The position numbers and the translations under genes are program-made. Positions 58,007 to 64,000 of a stretch of 64,000 nt of DNA are shown piece by piece; the stretch's first letter is position 1, and every line of letters starts with the position of its first letter. The notes under the pieces were generated by a model, which had not been told where the DNA came from, did not search any database, and saw nothing but the letters and a program-made list of their open reading frames with translations. Source of the stretch: Rufibacter psychrotolerans (GTDB lineage: Bacteria; Bacteroidota; Bacteroidia; Cytophagales; Hymenobacteraceae); contig NZ_JAFFJV010000011.1 of NCBI RefSeq assembly GCF_016924645.1, forward strand, positions 62,001-126,000. Reading direction: 5' to 3'.

Positions 58007-59437
58007 ATGTTAATGGTAAAAGACTGTACAACCGTCTGGCATAACTGTTTACAGGTTATCAAAGACAACATAGGCGAGCAGAGCTACAAGACGTGGTTCG
58101 AGCCCATTGTGCCTTTGTCTTTGGCTAATAACGTGTTGACCATCCAGGTGCCCAGCCAATTCTTCTATGAGTGGCTGGAGGAGCATTACGTAGGGCTCCT
58201 GAAGAAAGTAGTGTTCCAGGAACTGGGCTCAGAAGGCCGGCTGGAGTACTCCATCATTGTAGACCAAGGGAACGACCAGAGCAAGCCGCAGACGGTCAAC
58301 ATTCCCACCAAAAAGGTGCCGGCCGCGGTAGCCAACTCGTACCGCCCAGAGCAGAGTTTCCTGAAGAATCCGTTTGAGTCAAAGTCCATTGACCGGCACT
58401 TCTTCAACTCGCAGCTCAACCAGAGCTACACCTTTGAGAACTACATTGAGGGAGACTGCAACCGCCTGGCCCGAAGCGCGGGGTACGCCGTGGCCAACAA
58501 ACCGGGTACCACCTCCTTCAACCCTTTAATGGTGTACGGCGGCGTAGGGTTGGGCAAGACCCACCTGGTGCAGGCCATTGGCAACCACATCAAGGGCAAC
58601 AACCCAGACAAGTTTGTGCTGTACGTGTCTTCAGAGAAGTTCGTGAACCAGTTCATTGAATCGGTGAAGACCAACAGCGTACAGGATTTCGCCAACTTCT
58701 ACCTGCTGGTAGACATCCTCATCATAGACGATGTGCAGTTCCTGAGCGGGAAAGACAAAACCCAGGAAATGTTCTTCCACATCTTCAACCACCTGCACCA
58801 GAGCGGCAAGCAGATTGTGATGACCTCAGACTGCCCGCCGCGTGATTTGAAAGGGCTGGAGGAGCGCCTGTTGTCGCGCTTTAAATGGGGCCTCACCGCC
58901 GACCTGCAGAGCCCCGACTTTGAGACCCGCATGGCCATCATCCAGAAGAAGATGCAGAGCGACGGCATTCATATTCCCGACAACGTGATTGAGTACCTGG
59001 CCTACAGCGTGGATACCAACGTGCGGGAACTGGAAGGGGTGCTAATTTCGTTAATAGCACAGTCTTCCTTGAACCGCAAAGAGATTGACCTGGAATTGGC
59101 CAAAGCGGCCCTGAAACACATCATTGAAGATGTGGAGACCGAGGTGAACCTGGACTTTATCCAGAAAACCGTGGCCGAGTACTTCCAGGTGAGTTTGGAT
59201 TCTCTCAAAGCCAAGACCCGCAAGAAAGAGATTGTGACGGCGCGCCAGGTGGCCATGTATTTCGCGAAGGAGTACACCAGCCACTCGCTCAAGTCCATCG
59301 GGTACCATTTTGGCGGCAGAGACCACTCTACGGTTATTCACTCAGTGCAGACGGTTTCTGACCTAATTGACACCGACAAAAAATTCAAGGCTTCTATTCA
59401 GGAGCTGCAGAAGAAGTTCAAGGTAAAGGCGGTATAA
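58007..59437 (+). CDS. dnaA: Chromosomal replication initiator DnaA
   Basis: The 476-residue AAA+ initiator has domain I 'CTTVWHNCLQVIKDNIGEQSYKTWFEPIVPLSL', a linker (about 90-140), Walker A 'VYGGVGLGKTHLVQAIGNHI', Walker B 'ILIIDDVQFLSGKDKTQ', and a C-terminal DNA-binding domain with the signature 'HSLKSIGYHFGGRDHSTVIHSV'. The start is ATG 58007 or ATG 58013; GGAAGAAG at 57997-58004 spaces better for 58013. No dnaN and no DnaA-box cluster are visible next to it. Confidence 0.95.
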   Translation: MLMVKDCTTVWHNCLQVIKDNIGEQSYKTWFEPIVPLSLANNVLTIQVPSQFFYEWLEEHYVGLLKKVVFQELGSEGRLEYSIIVDQGNDQSKPQTVNIPTKKVPAAVANSYRPEQSFLKNPFESKSIDRHFFNSQLNQSYTFENYIEGDCNRLARSAGYAVANKPGTTSFNPLMVYGGVGLGKTHLVQAIGNHIKGNNPDKFVLYVSSEKFVNQFIESVKTNSVQDFANFYLLVDILIIDDVQFLSGKDKTQEMFFHIFNHLHQSGKQIVMTSDCPPRDLKGLEERLLSRFKWGLTADLQSPDFETRMAIIQKKMQSDGIHIPDNVIEYLAYSVDTNVRELEGVLISLIAQSSLNRKEIDLELAKAALKHIIEDVETEVNLDFIQKTVAEYFQVSLDSLKAKTRKKEIVTARQVAMYFAKEYTSHSLKSIGYHFGGRDHSTVIHSVQTVSDLIDTDKKFKASIQELQKKFKVKAV

Positions 59438-59455
59438 AACGCTTTTCTTTCGCTT

Positions 59456-59905
59456 ATGATTTCAAAAAAAGCCAAGTACGCGCTTAAAGCACTTCTTTAT
59501 TTGGCCAAGCAGCACGATCGCGGTCTGGTGCTGATCTCTGAGGTTGCCGCCGCGGAGCGCATTCCGCGGAAGTTTCTGGAAGCCATTCTGGTAGACCTCA
59601 AGGTGCAGCAAGTGGTGCAGAGCACCCGCGGCAAAAACGGCGGCTATACCCTGGTCAAAGACCCGGCCCAACTTTCAGTGGGCAACGTGATCAGAATGGT
59701 AGATGGTCCGCTGGCTCCCGTGCACTGCGTGAGCCATCTCTACTACCGCAAATGCGAGGAGTGCGTGGATGAGGCCACCTGCGAGATCCGCCTGCTCATG
59801 AAACGCGTCCGCGACGCCACCTGCGACATCCTGGACACTACCTACCTGGCGGACTTTAGCAAAGTCACCGCGCTGGTAGTGGAAGAGGAAGCCAACCAGA
59901 TTTAA
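59456..59905 (+). CDS. Rrf2 family transcriptional regulator
   Basis: The 149-residue regulator has a winged helix ('MISKKAKYALKALLYLAKQ', 'LISEVAAAERIPRKFLEAILVDLKVQQVVQSTRGKNGGYTL') followed by a Cys cluster 'HCVSHLYYRKCEECVDEATCEIRLLMKRV', which could hold an Fe-S cluster as in IscR/NsrR. Targets unknown. It follows dnaA by 18 bases and ends in a near-perfect palindromic terminator. Confidence 0.93.
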   Translation: MISKKAKYALKALLYLAKQHDRGLVLISEVAAAERIPRKFLEAILVDLKVQQVVQSTRGKNGGYTLVKDPAQLSVGNVIRMVDGPLAPVHCVSHLYYRKCEECVDEATCEIRLLMKRVRDATCDILDTTYLADFSKVTALVVEEEANQI

Positions 59906-59923
59906 CCCACCTTTACCCCATAC

Positions 59924-59980
59924 AACCGCCGTTTCCAGCCTGTTTTCTGAAAAACAGGCTGGAAACGGCGGTTTCTTTTT
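59924..59980 (+). terminator. Perfect palindromic repeat acting as rrf2 terminator (copy 14)
   Basis: 23-bp perfect arms 59924-59946 and 59951-59973 (core GCCGTTTCCAGCCTGTTTT) with a 4-base loop, then a T-rich tail. The best-formed member of the nested palindrome family. Confidence 0.9.
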
Positions 59981-60112
59981 TGCTGCAAGACCTTTGATTG
60001 GTTACTTGCAATCTGTTCAGGTTGTAGCAAGTTCCAAACTTTGCGGTAGCAGATAGGGGAAGCCTTCTTACAATTTCCCTTGCCCGCCTCTAGAACGCGG
60101 GTGGGCTATGCC

Positions 60113-60178
60113 GTAGCCTCTGGTTGGTATGCAGCATCAAGCTTGGTGCAGCTTCAACGTACGGCGGCCAGAGGCTAC
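60113..60178. repeat. Inverted repeat, possible small MITE or structured RNA
   Basis: Perfect 11-bp ends GTAGCCTCTGG / CCAGAGGCTAC enclose 44 bases with an inner hairpin around CAAGCTTG. Confidence 0.5.
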
Positions 60179-60420
60179 CAAATTTCTTACATTTGCCAGA
60201 GTCAACCGGAGTAGAATAGAAAGGCTGGCAGGTGCGGAAAGCTTGAAATACAGCTTTCTTTTATTGGATCTCTTCATTAGATCTTTTTATTGGATCTTTT
60301 CGCCGCCGTTCGCTAATGAGCCGCCGTTGTTGGTGCGCTGCCGTTGCCGCCGGGGTTGGTAGTCGTGTCGCCTTCTTCCGGCGCTGTCTGCTACCATCCG
60401 CCACTATCCGCCGCGCCGCC

Positions 60421-60444
60421 GTTGTTGGTGTTATCACCAACAAC
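60421..60444. repeat. GTTGTTGGTG stem-loop repeat, copy 2
   Basis: The same 10-bp stem as at 19147-19170, loop TTAT, also preceded by GCC. Confidence 0.7.
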
Positions 60445-60761
60445 CAGCACTACGCTTCCCAAACCTAAATCCTTCTGAGAACGAGTAAAGCGGATAGTAA
60501 CGTCTACCAGCCAGCAAGAGCCCTACGGTGAGCAGGTACCCTAAATCCGCAAGAAAATCTTGCACAAGAAAGGAACGAAGGGTATGAACTTGATAACTTT
60601 CTTCCAGCTAAGTTGGATTTCTGGCAATTGAGCTCTTTATTTGTCTACTTCTTCTATAGGGTTTACCAAGGCGGTAGGGTAATCAGGCGTCTTTTTGGTT
60701 ACTCCCGGGTAGAAGAAGCAGAATCAACGGTACTCAATTTCTAAAACATAACAACAAGACC

Positions 60762-61400
60762 ATGGCATTACGATTAGGCGACATTGCTCCTGACTTTACG
60801 GCGGAAACTTCTCAGGGTACCATCCATTTCCATGAGTGGATTGGCGATGGCTGGGCGGTGCTTTTCTCGCACCCGCGCGACTATACCCCGGTTTGTACCA
60901 CTGAACTGGGCGCGGTAGCCCGCATCAAAGACGAGTTTGACCGCAGAGGCGTGAAGGTAGCGGCCCTGAGCGTAGACCCGCTGGACTCGCACCACGGCTG
61001 GATTGCAGACATCAACGAGACCCAGAATACCAACGTGAACTTCCCCATCATTGCCGACGCAGACCGCAAAGTGTCTGACCTGTACGACATGATTCACCCC
61101 AACGCCAGCGATACCTTTACCGTGCGTTCGGTGTTCATCATTGGGCCAGACAAGAAGGTGAAGCTGATCTTCACATACCCGGCGTCTACCGGCCGTAACT
61201 TCGCCGAGATCCTGCGCGTGATTGACTCGCTGCAATTAACCGCCAACCACAGCGTGGCCACCCCGGCCAACTGGGAGAACGGCCAGGACTGCGTCATTCT
61301 GCCGTCTGTGAAGCAAGAAGAAGTAGAATCTAAGTTCCCGAAAGGCCACGTGGTCATTAAGCCGTACCTGCGCATGACCCCTCAGCCAAACCTGGACTAA
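60762..61400 (+). CDS. 1-Cys peroxiredoxin (Prx6 type)
   Basis: The 212-residue protein has 'LGDIAPDFTAETSQGTIHFHEWIGDGWAVLFSHPRDYTPVCTTELG' with peroxidatic Cys45 and a long C-terminal dimerisation domain ('VIDSLQLTANHSVATPANWENGQDCVI'). There is no standard resolving Cys motif (the later Cys in QDCVI is a common feature of this group). It reduces peroxides, cytoplasmic. A single gene closed by a strong terminator. Confidence 0.94.
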   Translation: MALRLGDIAPDFTAETSQGTIHFHEWIGDGWAVLFSHPRDYTPVCTTELGAVARIKDEFDRRGVKVAALSVDPLDSHHGWIADINETQNTNVNFPIIADADRKVSDLYDMIHPNASDTFTVRSVFIIGPDKKVKLIFTYPASTGRNFAEILRVIDSLQLTANHSVATPANWENGQDCVILPSVKQEEVESKFPKGHVVIKPYLRMTPQPNLD

Positions 61401-61449
61401 CTAATAATTAGCCGGCTTTCGGTCTTCAGGAAGTCCGGCGGCTCAAAAC

Positions 61450-61490
61450 AGAAAAGGCCCATCTGCAAAGATGGGCCTTTTCTGTTTTGG
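61450..61490. terminator. Terminator of the 1-Cys peroxiredoxin gene
   Basis: A perfect 15-bp stem AGAAAAGGCCCATCT / AGATGGGCCTTTTCT with loop GCAA, followed by GTTTT. It may also serve the convergent gene at 61524. Confidence 0.9.
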
Positions 61491-61519
61491 ACAGGTTTTA
61501 GGGAAAAAAGCCCCTAAAC
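61490..61519. repeat. Nested palindromic repeat, short copy
   Basis: GTTTTAGGG / CCCCTAAAC around AAAAAAG; it abuts the stop of the membrane-protein gene. Confidence 0.55.
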
Positions 61520-61523
61520 GGGA

Positions 61524-62018
61524 TTATGCTCTGGTTCCGCCGGCCTCGGTCACCGGAATAGCGTGCCGGTCGGCTACCTCCAGGAGCTTTTCGCGGGCAA
61601 TTTTCTGGCCCTTGCGGGTACTGATCAGCCGCAGGTTCACGCTGTGCTTGCTGCCGTCGCGCATGGCAAAGCGGGCCTGCACGGGGCTGAGCGTAATGCC
61701 GGTCACGTCTTGCAGGTGAATGGCGATTTTCTGCTTAAAGTGCCCCCGTTTCTCCACCACGTACGCCGGCGTGATCTCCAGGTAAGACTGCCGGCCAAAC
61801 AACGAGGTGTTCTGGGCCAGGATGAACAGCAGGTAGCCTACGGCCAGAATCAGGAAAACGTAATGGATAAAGTGGCGGTCATTGGTAGAGTTCTCCGGCT
61901 CGGTGAAAATCAGGAACAAGCCATAAACCAACCACAACAGTACCAGTGCCAACTGCACCCCAAAAGAAATTTTATGGTCGCGCGAAGGACGCAACCCCAC
62001 TCTAGCCAATGATTTCAT
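61524..62018 (-). CDS. Membrane protein with a PH-like domain, unknown function
   Basis: 164 residues: two N-terminal membrane helices ('ISFGVQLALVLLWLVYGLFLIF' and 'HFIHYVFLILAVGYLLFILAQ') and a C-terminal soluble part 'YLEITPAYVVEKRGHFKQKIAIHLQDVTGITLSPVQARFAMRDGSKHSVNLRLI', reminiscent of bacterial PH-like (YdbS/DUF304-type) domains. Perfect -7 box at 62036-62043. Confidence 0.75.
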   Translation of the reverse strand: MKSLARVGLRPSRDHKISFGVQLALVLLWLVYGLFLIFTEPENSTNDRHFIHYVFLILAVGYLLFILAQNTSLFGRQSYLEITPAYVVEKRGHFKQKIAIHLQDVTGITLSPVQARFAMRDGSKHSVNLRLISTRKGQKIAREKLLEVADRHAIPVTEAGGTRA

Positions 62019-62035
62019 GCAATAAAATTATTGGA

Positions 62036-62043
62036 CAAAGATA
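62036..62043 (-). promoter_or_regulatory. -7 promoter box of the PH-like membrane protein gene
   Basis: TATCTTTG on the minus strand exactly matches TAnnTTTG; leader about 11 bases. Confidence 0.5.
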
Positions 62044-62084
62044 GCAAAATTCTGATATCCGCCGCCGCAGGGCAGGCGGTGGGG

Positions 62085-62519
62085 TTAGGAGCCCTTTAAG
62101 GTTGCAGTTAATGTAATCTCGGGCACCGAGGCCAGGGCGCGCGAAATAGGGCAGCCTTCCTTGGCTTTCTGGGCCAGCTGCTGCAGCTCATCGTCAGATA
62201 AGCCCGGGGCCTCCACTTCGGTGGTCAGGTCAATCTTGCGGATGAACGGGCCGTTCTCCTGGCCCAGGTGCACCTTCGCCTGGGTTCTGACCGAGGTGGC
62301 GGTTTTGCCCGCGCCCTCCAGCAGGCTGCTCAGGAACATGGAGAAACAGCCCGCGTGGGCCGCGCCCACCAGTTCCTCGGGGTTGGTGCCCGAAACGCCT
62401 TCCTCAAAGCGTGAGCCGAACGAATAACGGGCGTCGAGGGCGCCGCTCTGGGTAGAAACCGTTCCTTTGCCTTCTTTCAGGCCGCCTTCCCAGACGCCTG
62501 TACCGGTGTTATTTGCCAT
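62085..62519 (-). CDS. OsmC family peroxiredoxin
   Basis: The 144-residue OsmC/Ohr-type protein has 'GTGVWEGGLKEGKGTVSTQSGALDARYSFGSRFEEGVSGTNPEELVGAAHAGCFSMFLSSLL' (first Cys) and 'AKEGCPISRAL' (second Cys). The sequence is closer to OsmC than Ohr. It reduces organic hydroperoxides in the cytoplasm. Confidence 0.94.
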   Translation of the reverse strand: MANNTGTGVWEGGLKEGKGTVSTQSGALDARYSFGSRFEEGVSGTNPEELVGAAHAGCFSMFLSSLLEGAGKTATSVRTQAKVHLGQENGPFIRKIDLTTEVEAPGLSDDELQQLAQKAKEGCPISRALASVPEITLTATLKGS

Positions 62520-62607
62520 AAGGGTATGTGTTTAGGTTTGTTTGCTTCAAAATACTAAAAAGTACGCCATTTTGTTTTTGGCGGCCGGTGTAGACCAGGA
62601 AACCAAG

Positions 62608-62647
62608 CGCTTTGGGGCGGTTTTCCTGAAAGTAGCCCTAAAACGCC
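62608..62647. repeat. Nested palindromic repeat, copy 15
   Basis: GCGCTTTGGGGCGG pairs with AGCCCTAAAACGCC; inner TTTTC/GAAA. It lies in the divergent gap between osmC-type and GH3 genes. Confidence 0.75.
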
Positions 62648-62684
62648 GGGGGCAGCCCGCCGCCGGTAACTTGCGTAAGATTGC

Positions 62685-62692
62685 TATCTTTA
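62685..62692 (+). promoter_or_regulatory. Possible -7 promoter box of the GH3-family gene
   Basis: TATCTTTA matches TAnnTTTG except at the last base; the leader would be about 65 bases. Confidence 0.35.
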
Positions 62693-62764
62693 CCGCCTAC
62701 CAGAGGCGGGGCGGCGCTGTTTTTTTCAGGCTGGTGCCGCCGCCTTTACCATTAAAATTCAACC

Positions 62765-64000
62765 ATGGGAGTTAAAGCGTTCTTGAGTAAACCTTTAGCG
62801 GCCTGGACCGTGGCCCAGCAGCAAAGCTGGATGGAACAGCCCGGGCAGGCCCAGCAGCAGGTTTTTGAGGCAATTATCCGGAAAGGGGCCAAAACCGCGT
62901 TCGGGAGGGACCATTACTTCAAGGATATTCAGACCCCGCAGGAATTTGCCCAGGCGGTGCCCGTGCGCGACTACGAAGCCCTGAAGCCCTACTTTGACCG
63001 GCTCAAACAAGGCGAGCGCGATGTGCTCTGGCCCGGGCTGCCCCTGTACTTCGCCAAAACCTCGGGCACCACGTCGGGTACCAAGTACATTCCCATCACG
63101 CAGGACTCTATCCCCAACCACATCAACGGGGCCAAGAACGCGCTACTCAACTACATTCATGAGACGGGCCGGGCGCAGTTCCTGGACGGCAAGCTGATTT
63201 TCCTGAGCGGCAGCCCGGTGCTGGAGCAAGTGGCCGGCATCAATACCGGCCGGCTGTCGGGCATTGTGAACCACCACGTGCCGGCGTACCTGCGCACCAA
63301 CCAGCTGCCCAGCTACCAGACCAACTGCATAGAAGACTGGGAAACCAAGCTGGACGCCATTGTGCAGGAAACCATTCACCAGCGCATGACGCTCATCTCG
63401 GGCATTCCGCCCTGGGTGCAGATGTACTTTGACAAGCTCATGGCCCGCACCGGCAAACCCATCAAAGACGTGTTCCCAGACTTCAACCTGTTTGTGTACG
63501 GGGGCGTGAACTTTGCGCCCTACCGCACCAAGCTGCTGGAGAGCATTGGCCGCCAGGTAGATTCCATTGAGACGTTCCCGGCCTCTGAGGGCTTTTTCGC
63601 CTTCCAGAACCAGCAAGACGACCCCGGCTTGCTCTTGCTGGCCCAGAGCGGCATTTTCTATGAGTTCATCCCCGCCGAGGAGTTCCACCAGCCCAACCCG
63701 CGCCGCCTAACCCTGGCCGAGGTGGAGACCGGGGTCAACTACGCGCTCATCATCAACAGCAACGCCGGGCTGTGGGGCTACTCCATTGGCGATACCGTAA
63801 AGTTTACCTCGCTGTTTCCGCACAAAGTGGTGGTGAGCGGCCGCCTGAAGCACTTTATCTCGGCGTTTGGCGAGCACGTGATTGGCGAGGAGGTGGAAAG
63901 CGCCCTGCAGGCGGCCATGGCCGAGTTTCCGGAGGTGAAGGTGACCGAGTTCACCGTGGCGCCCTACGTGAGCCAGGGAACCGGCGCCTCTTACCATGAG
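62765..64000 (+). CDS. GH3 family acyl-acid-amido synthetase-like protein, 3'-truncated by the window
   Basis: 412 codons are visible with no stop; the family is about 500 residues, so roughly the last fifth is missing. ANL-type features: 'GRDHYFKDIQTPQEFAQAVPVRDYEALKPYFDRLKQGE', ATP-binding 'YFAKTSGTTSGTKYIPIT', 'FVYGGVNFAPYRTKLLESIG', 'ETFPASEGFFAFQNQ' and 'YSIGDTVKFTSLFPHKVVVSGRLKHFISAFGEHVIGEEVESAL'. Plant GH3 enzymes conjugate amino acids to hormones; the substrate of the Bacteroidota version is unknown. Start ATG 62765. Confidence 0.92.
   Translation, partial: MGVKAFLSKPLAAWTVAQQQSWMEQPGQAQQQVFEAIIRKGAKTAFGRDHYFKDIQTPQEFAQAVPVRDYEALKPYFDRLKQGERDVLWPGLPLYFAKTSGTTSGTKYIPITQDSIPNHINGAKNALLNYIHETGRAQFLDGKLIFLSGSPVLEQVAGINTGRLSGIVNHHVPAYLRTNQLPSYQTNCIEDWETKLDAIVQETIHQRMTLISGIPPWVQMYFDKLMARTGKPIKDVFPDFNLFVYGGVNFAPYRTKLLESIGRQVDSIETFPASEGFFAFQNQQDDPGLLLLAQSGIFYEFIPAEEFHQPNPRRLTLAEVETGVNYALIINSNAGLWGYSIGDTVKFTSLFPHKVVVSGRLKHFISAFGEHVIGEEVESALQAAMAEFPEVKVTEFTVAPYVSQGTGASYHE

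Larger units (their letters stand above)
59906..60761. other. Long non-coding stretch upstream of the 1-Cys peroxiredoxin gene
   Basis: Holds the palindromic terminator (59924-59980), an inverted repeat (60113-60178), T-rich and GATCTT-rich DNA around 60260-60300, and a stem-loop repeat (60421-60444). A 77-residue open frame at 60129-60362 overlaps the inverted repeat and is not convincing. Confidence 0.6.

Noticed and set aside
57900..58010. Replication origin next to dnaA
   Set aside because: No cluster of TTATCCACA-like boxes is visible on either side and dnaN is absent, so the origin is probably elsewhere.
60129..60362. A 77-codon open frame upstream of the 1-Cys peroxiredoxin gene
   Set aside because: It begins inside an inverted repeat, has no recognised pattern, and ends in CCGCC-rich repeat DNA.
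1..64000. tRNA, rRNA, tmRNA or riboswitch
   Set aside because: I found no convincing T-loop/acceptor patterns, rRNA stretches or B12-riboswitch boxes, including upstream of the B12-dependent mutase genes; a covariance search would be decisive.

Overview
The window looks like a piece of chromosome from an aerobic member of the Bacteroidota, most likely Cytophagales/Hymenobacteraceae (Rufibacter, Pontibacter or a relative). This is an inference from GC-rich coding DNA, many upstream boxes matching the Bacteroidota -7 promoter consensus TAnnTTTG, type IX secretion genes (a PorE-type OmpA protein and PorT), menaquinone synthesis (MenG/UbiE), and lineage-typical families such as DUF5606, CtlX and a split methylmalonyl-CoA mutase. 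There are no rRNA or tRNA genes, no CRISPR array, no prophage and no complete classical IS. Most genes are ordinary housekeeping genes. The unusual content is in the intergenic DNA.

Layout. 1-2963: 3' part of a beta-propeller protein and a YceI protein. 3069-4917: CorA and an IMPACT protein (minus). 5067-12065: surface-glycan locus with an FdtA-type ketoisomerase, GNAT-like acyltransferase, FdtB-type aminotransferase, Wzx-type flippase and GT2, then on the opposite strand a DMFase-like protein and a zinc-ribbon methyltransferase. 12274-18743: acyl-ACP desaturase, DUF427, a VWA/MoxR-type pair with two tiny paralogous membrane proteins between them, a ZIP-like membrane protein and cyclophilin. 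19261-26559: rsgA-waaA, 2-Cys peroxiredoxin, aspartate kinase, fbp, DUF5606, a TonB-C protein and engB. 26935-31808: PorE-like protein, menG, porT, SDR and VOC. 31842-40528: small enzymes including cdd, saccharopine dehydrogenase, trmN6, rnhA, MarC, a class V aminotransferase, aroQ/xerD and meaB. 40635-52081: secreted propeller, small lipoprotein, zinc metalloprotease, a RAYT transposase with its REP elements, a CZB-like protein, a three-PAS protein and both methylmalonyl-CoA mutase subunits. 52806-64000: DUF72, CtlX, a conserved small protein, a two-gene 5'-nucleotidase, dnaA, rrf2, 1-Cys peroxiredoxin, a membrane protein, OsmC and a GH3-family protein cut by the window end.

Systems. MutA, MutB and MeaB form the propionate/methylmalonyl route. 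PorE-like, MenG and PorT form a T9SS/respiration neighbourhood. The Fdt-type genes, flippase and glycosyltransferase probably make and export a 3-amino-3,6-dideoxyhexose-containing glycan. Two peroxiredoxins and OsmC handle peroxides.

Intergenic DNA holds at least four repeat systems: (i) an approximately 40-bp nested palindrome (outer GTTTT-GGGC/GCCC-AAAAC, inner TTTTC/GAAAA), roughly one copy or remnant per 2-3 kb, usually next to stop codons; (ii) REP/BIME hairpins around a RAYT gene; (iii) arrays of degenerate words with a strict 7- or 8-base period, sometimes as inverted pairs; (iv) single MITE-like units, including a 161-bp inverted-repeat unit between mutA and mutB and a composite GC-rich element near 52.4 kb.
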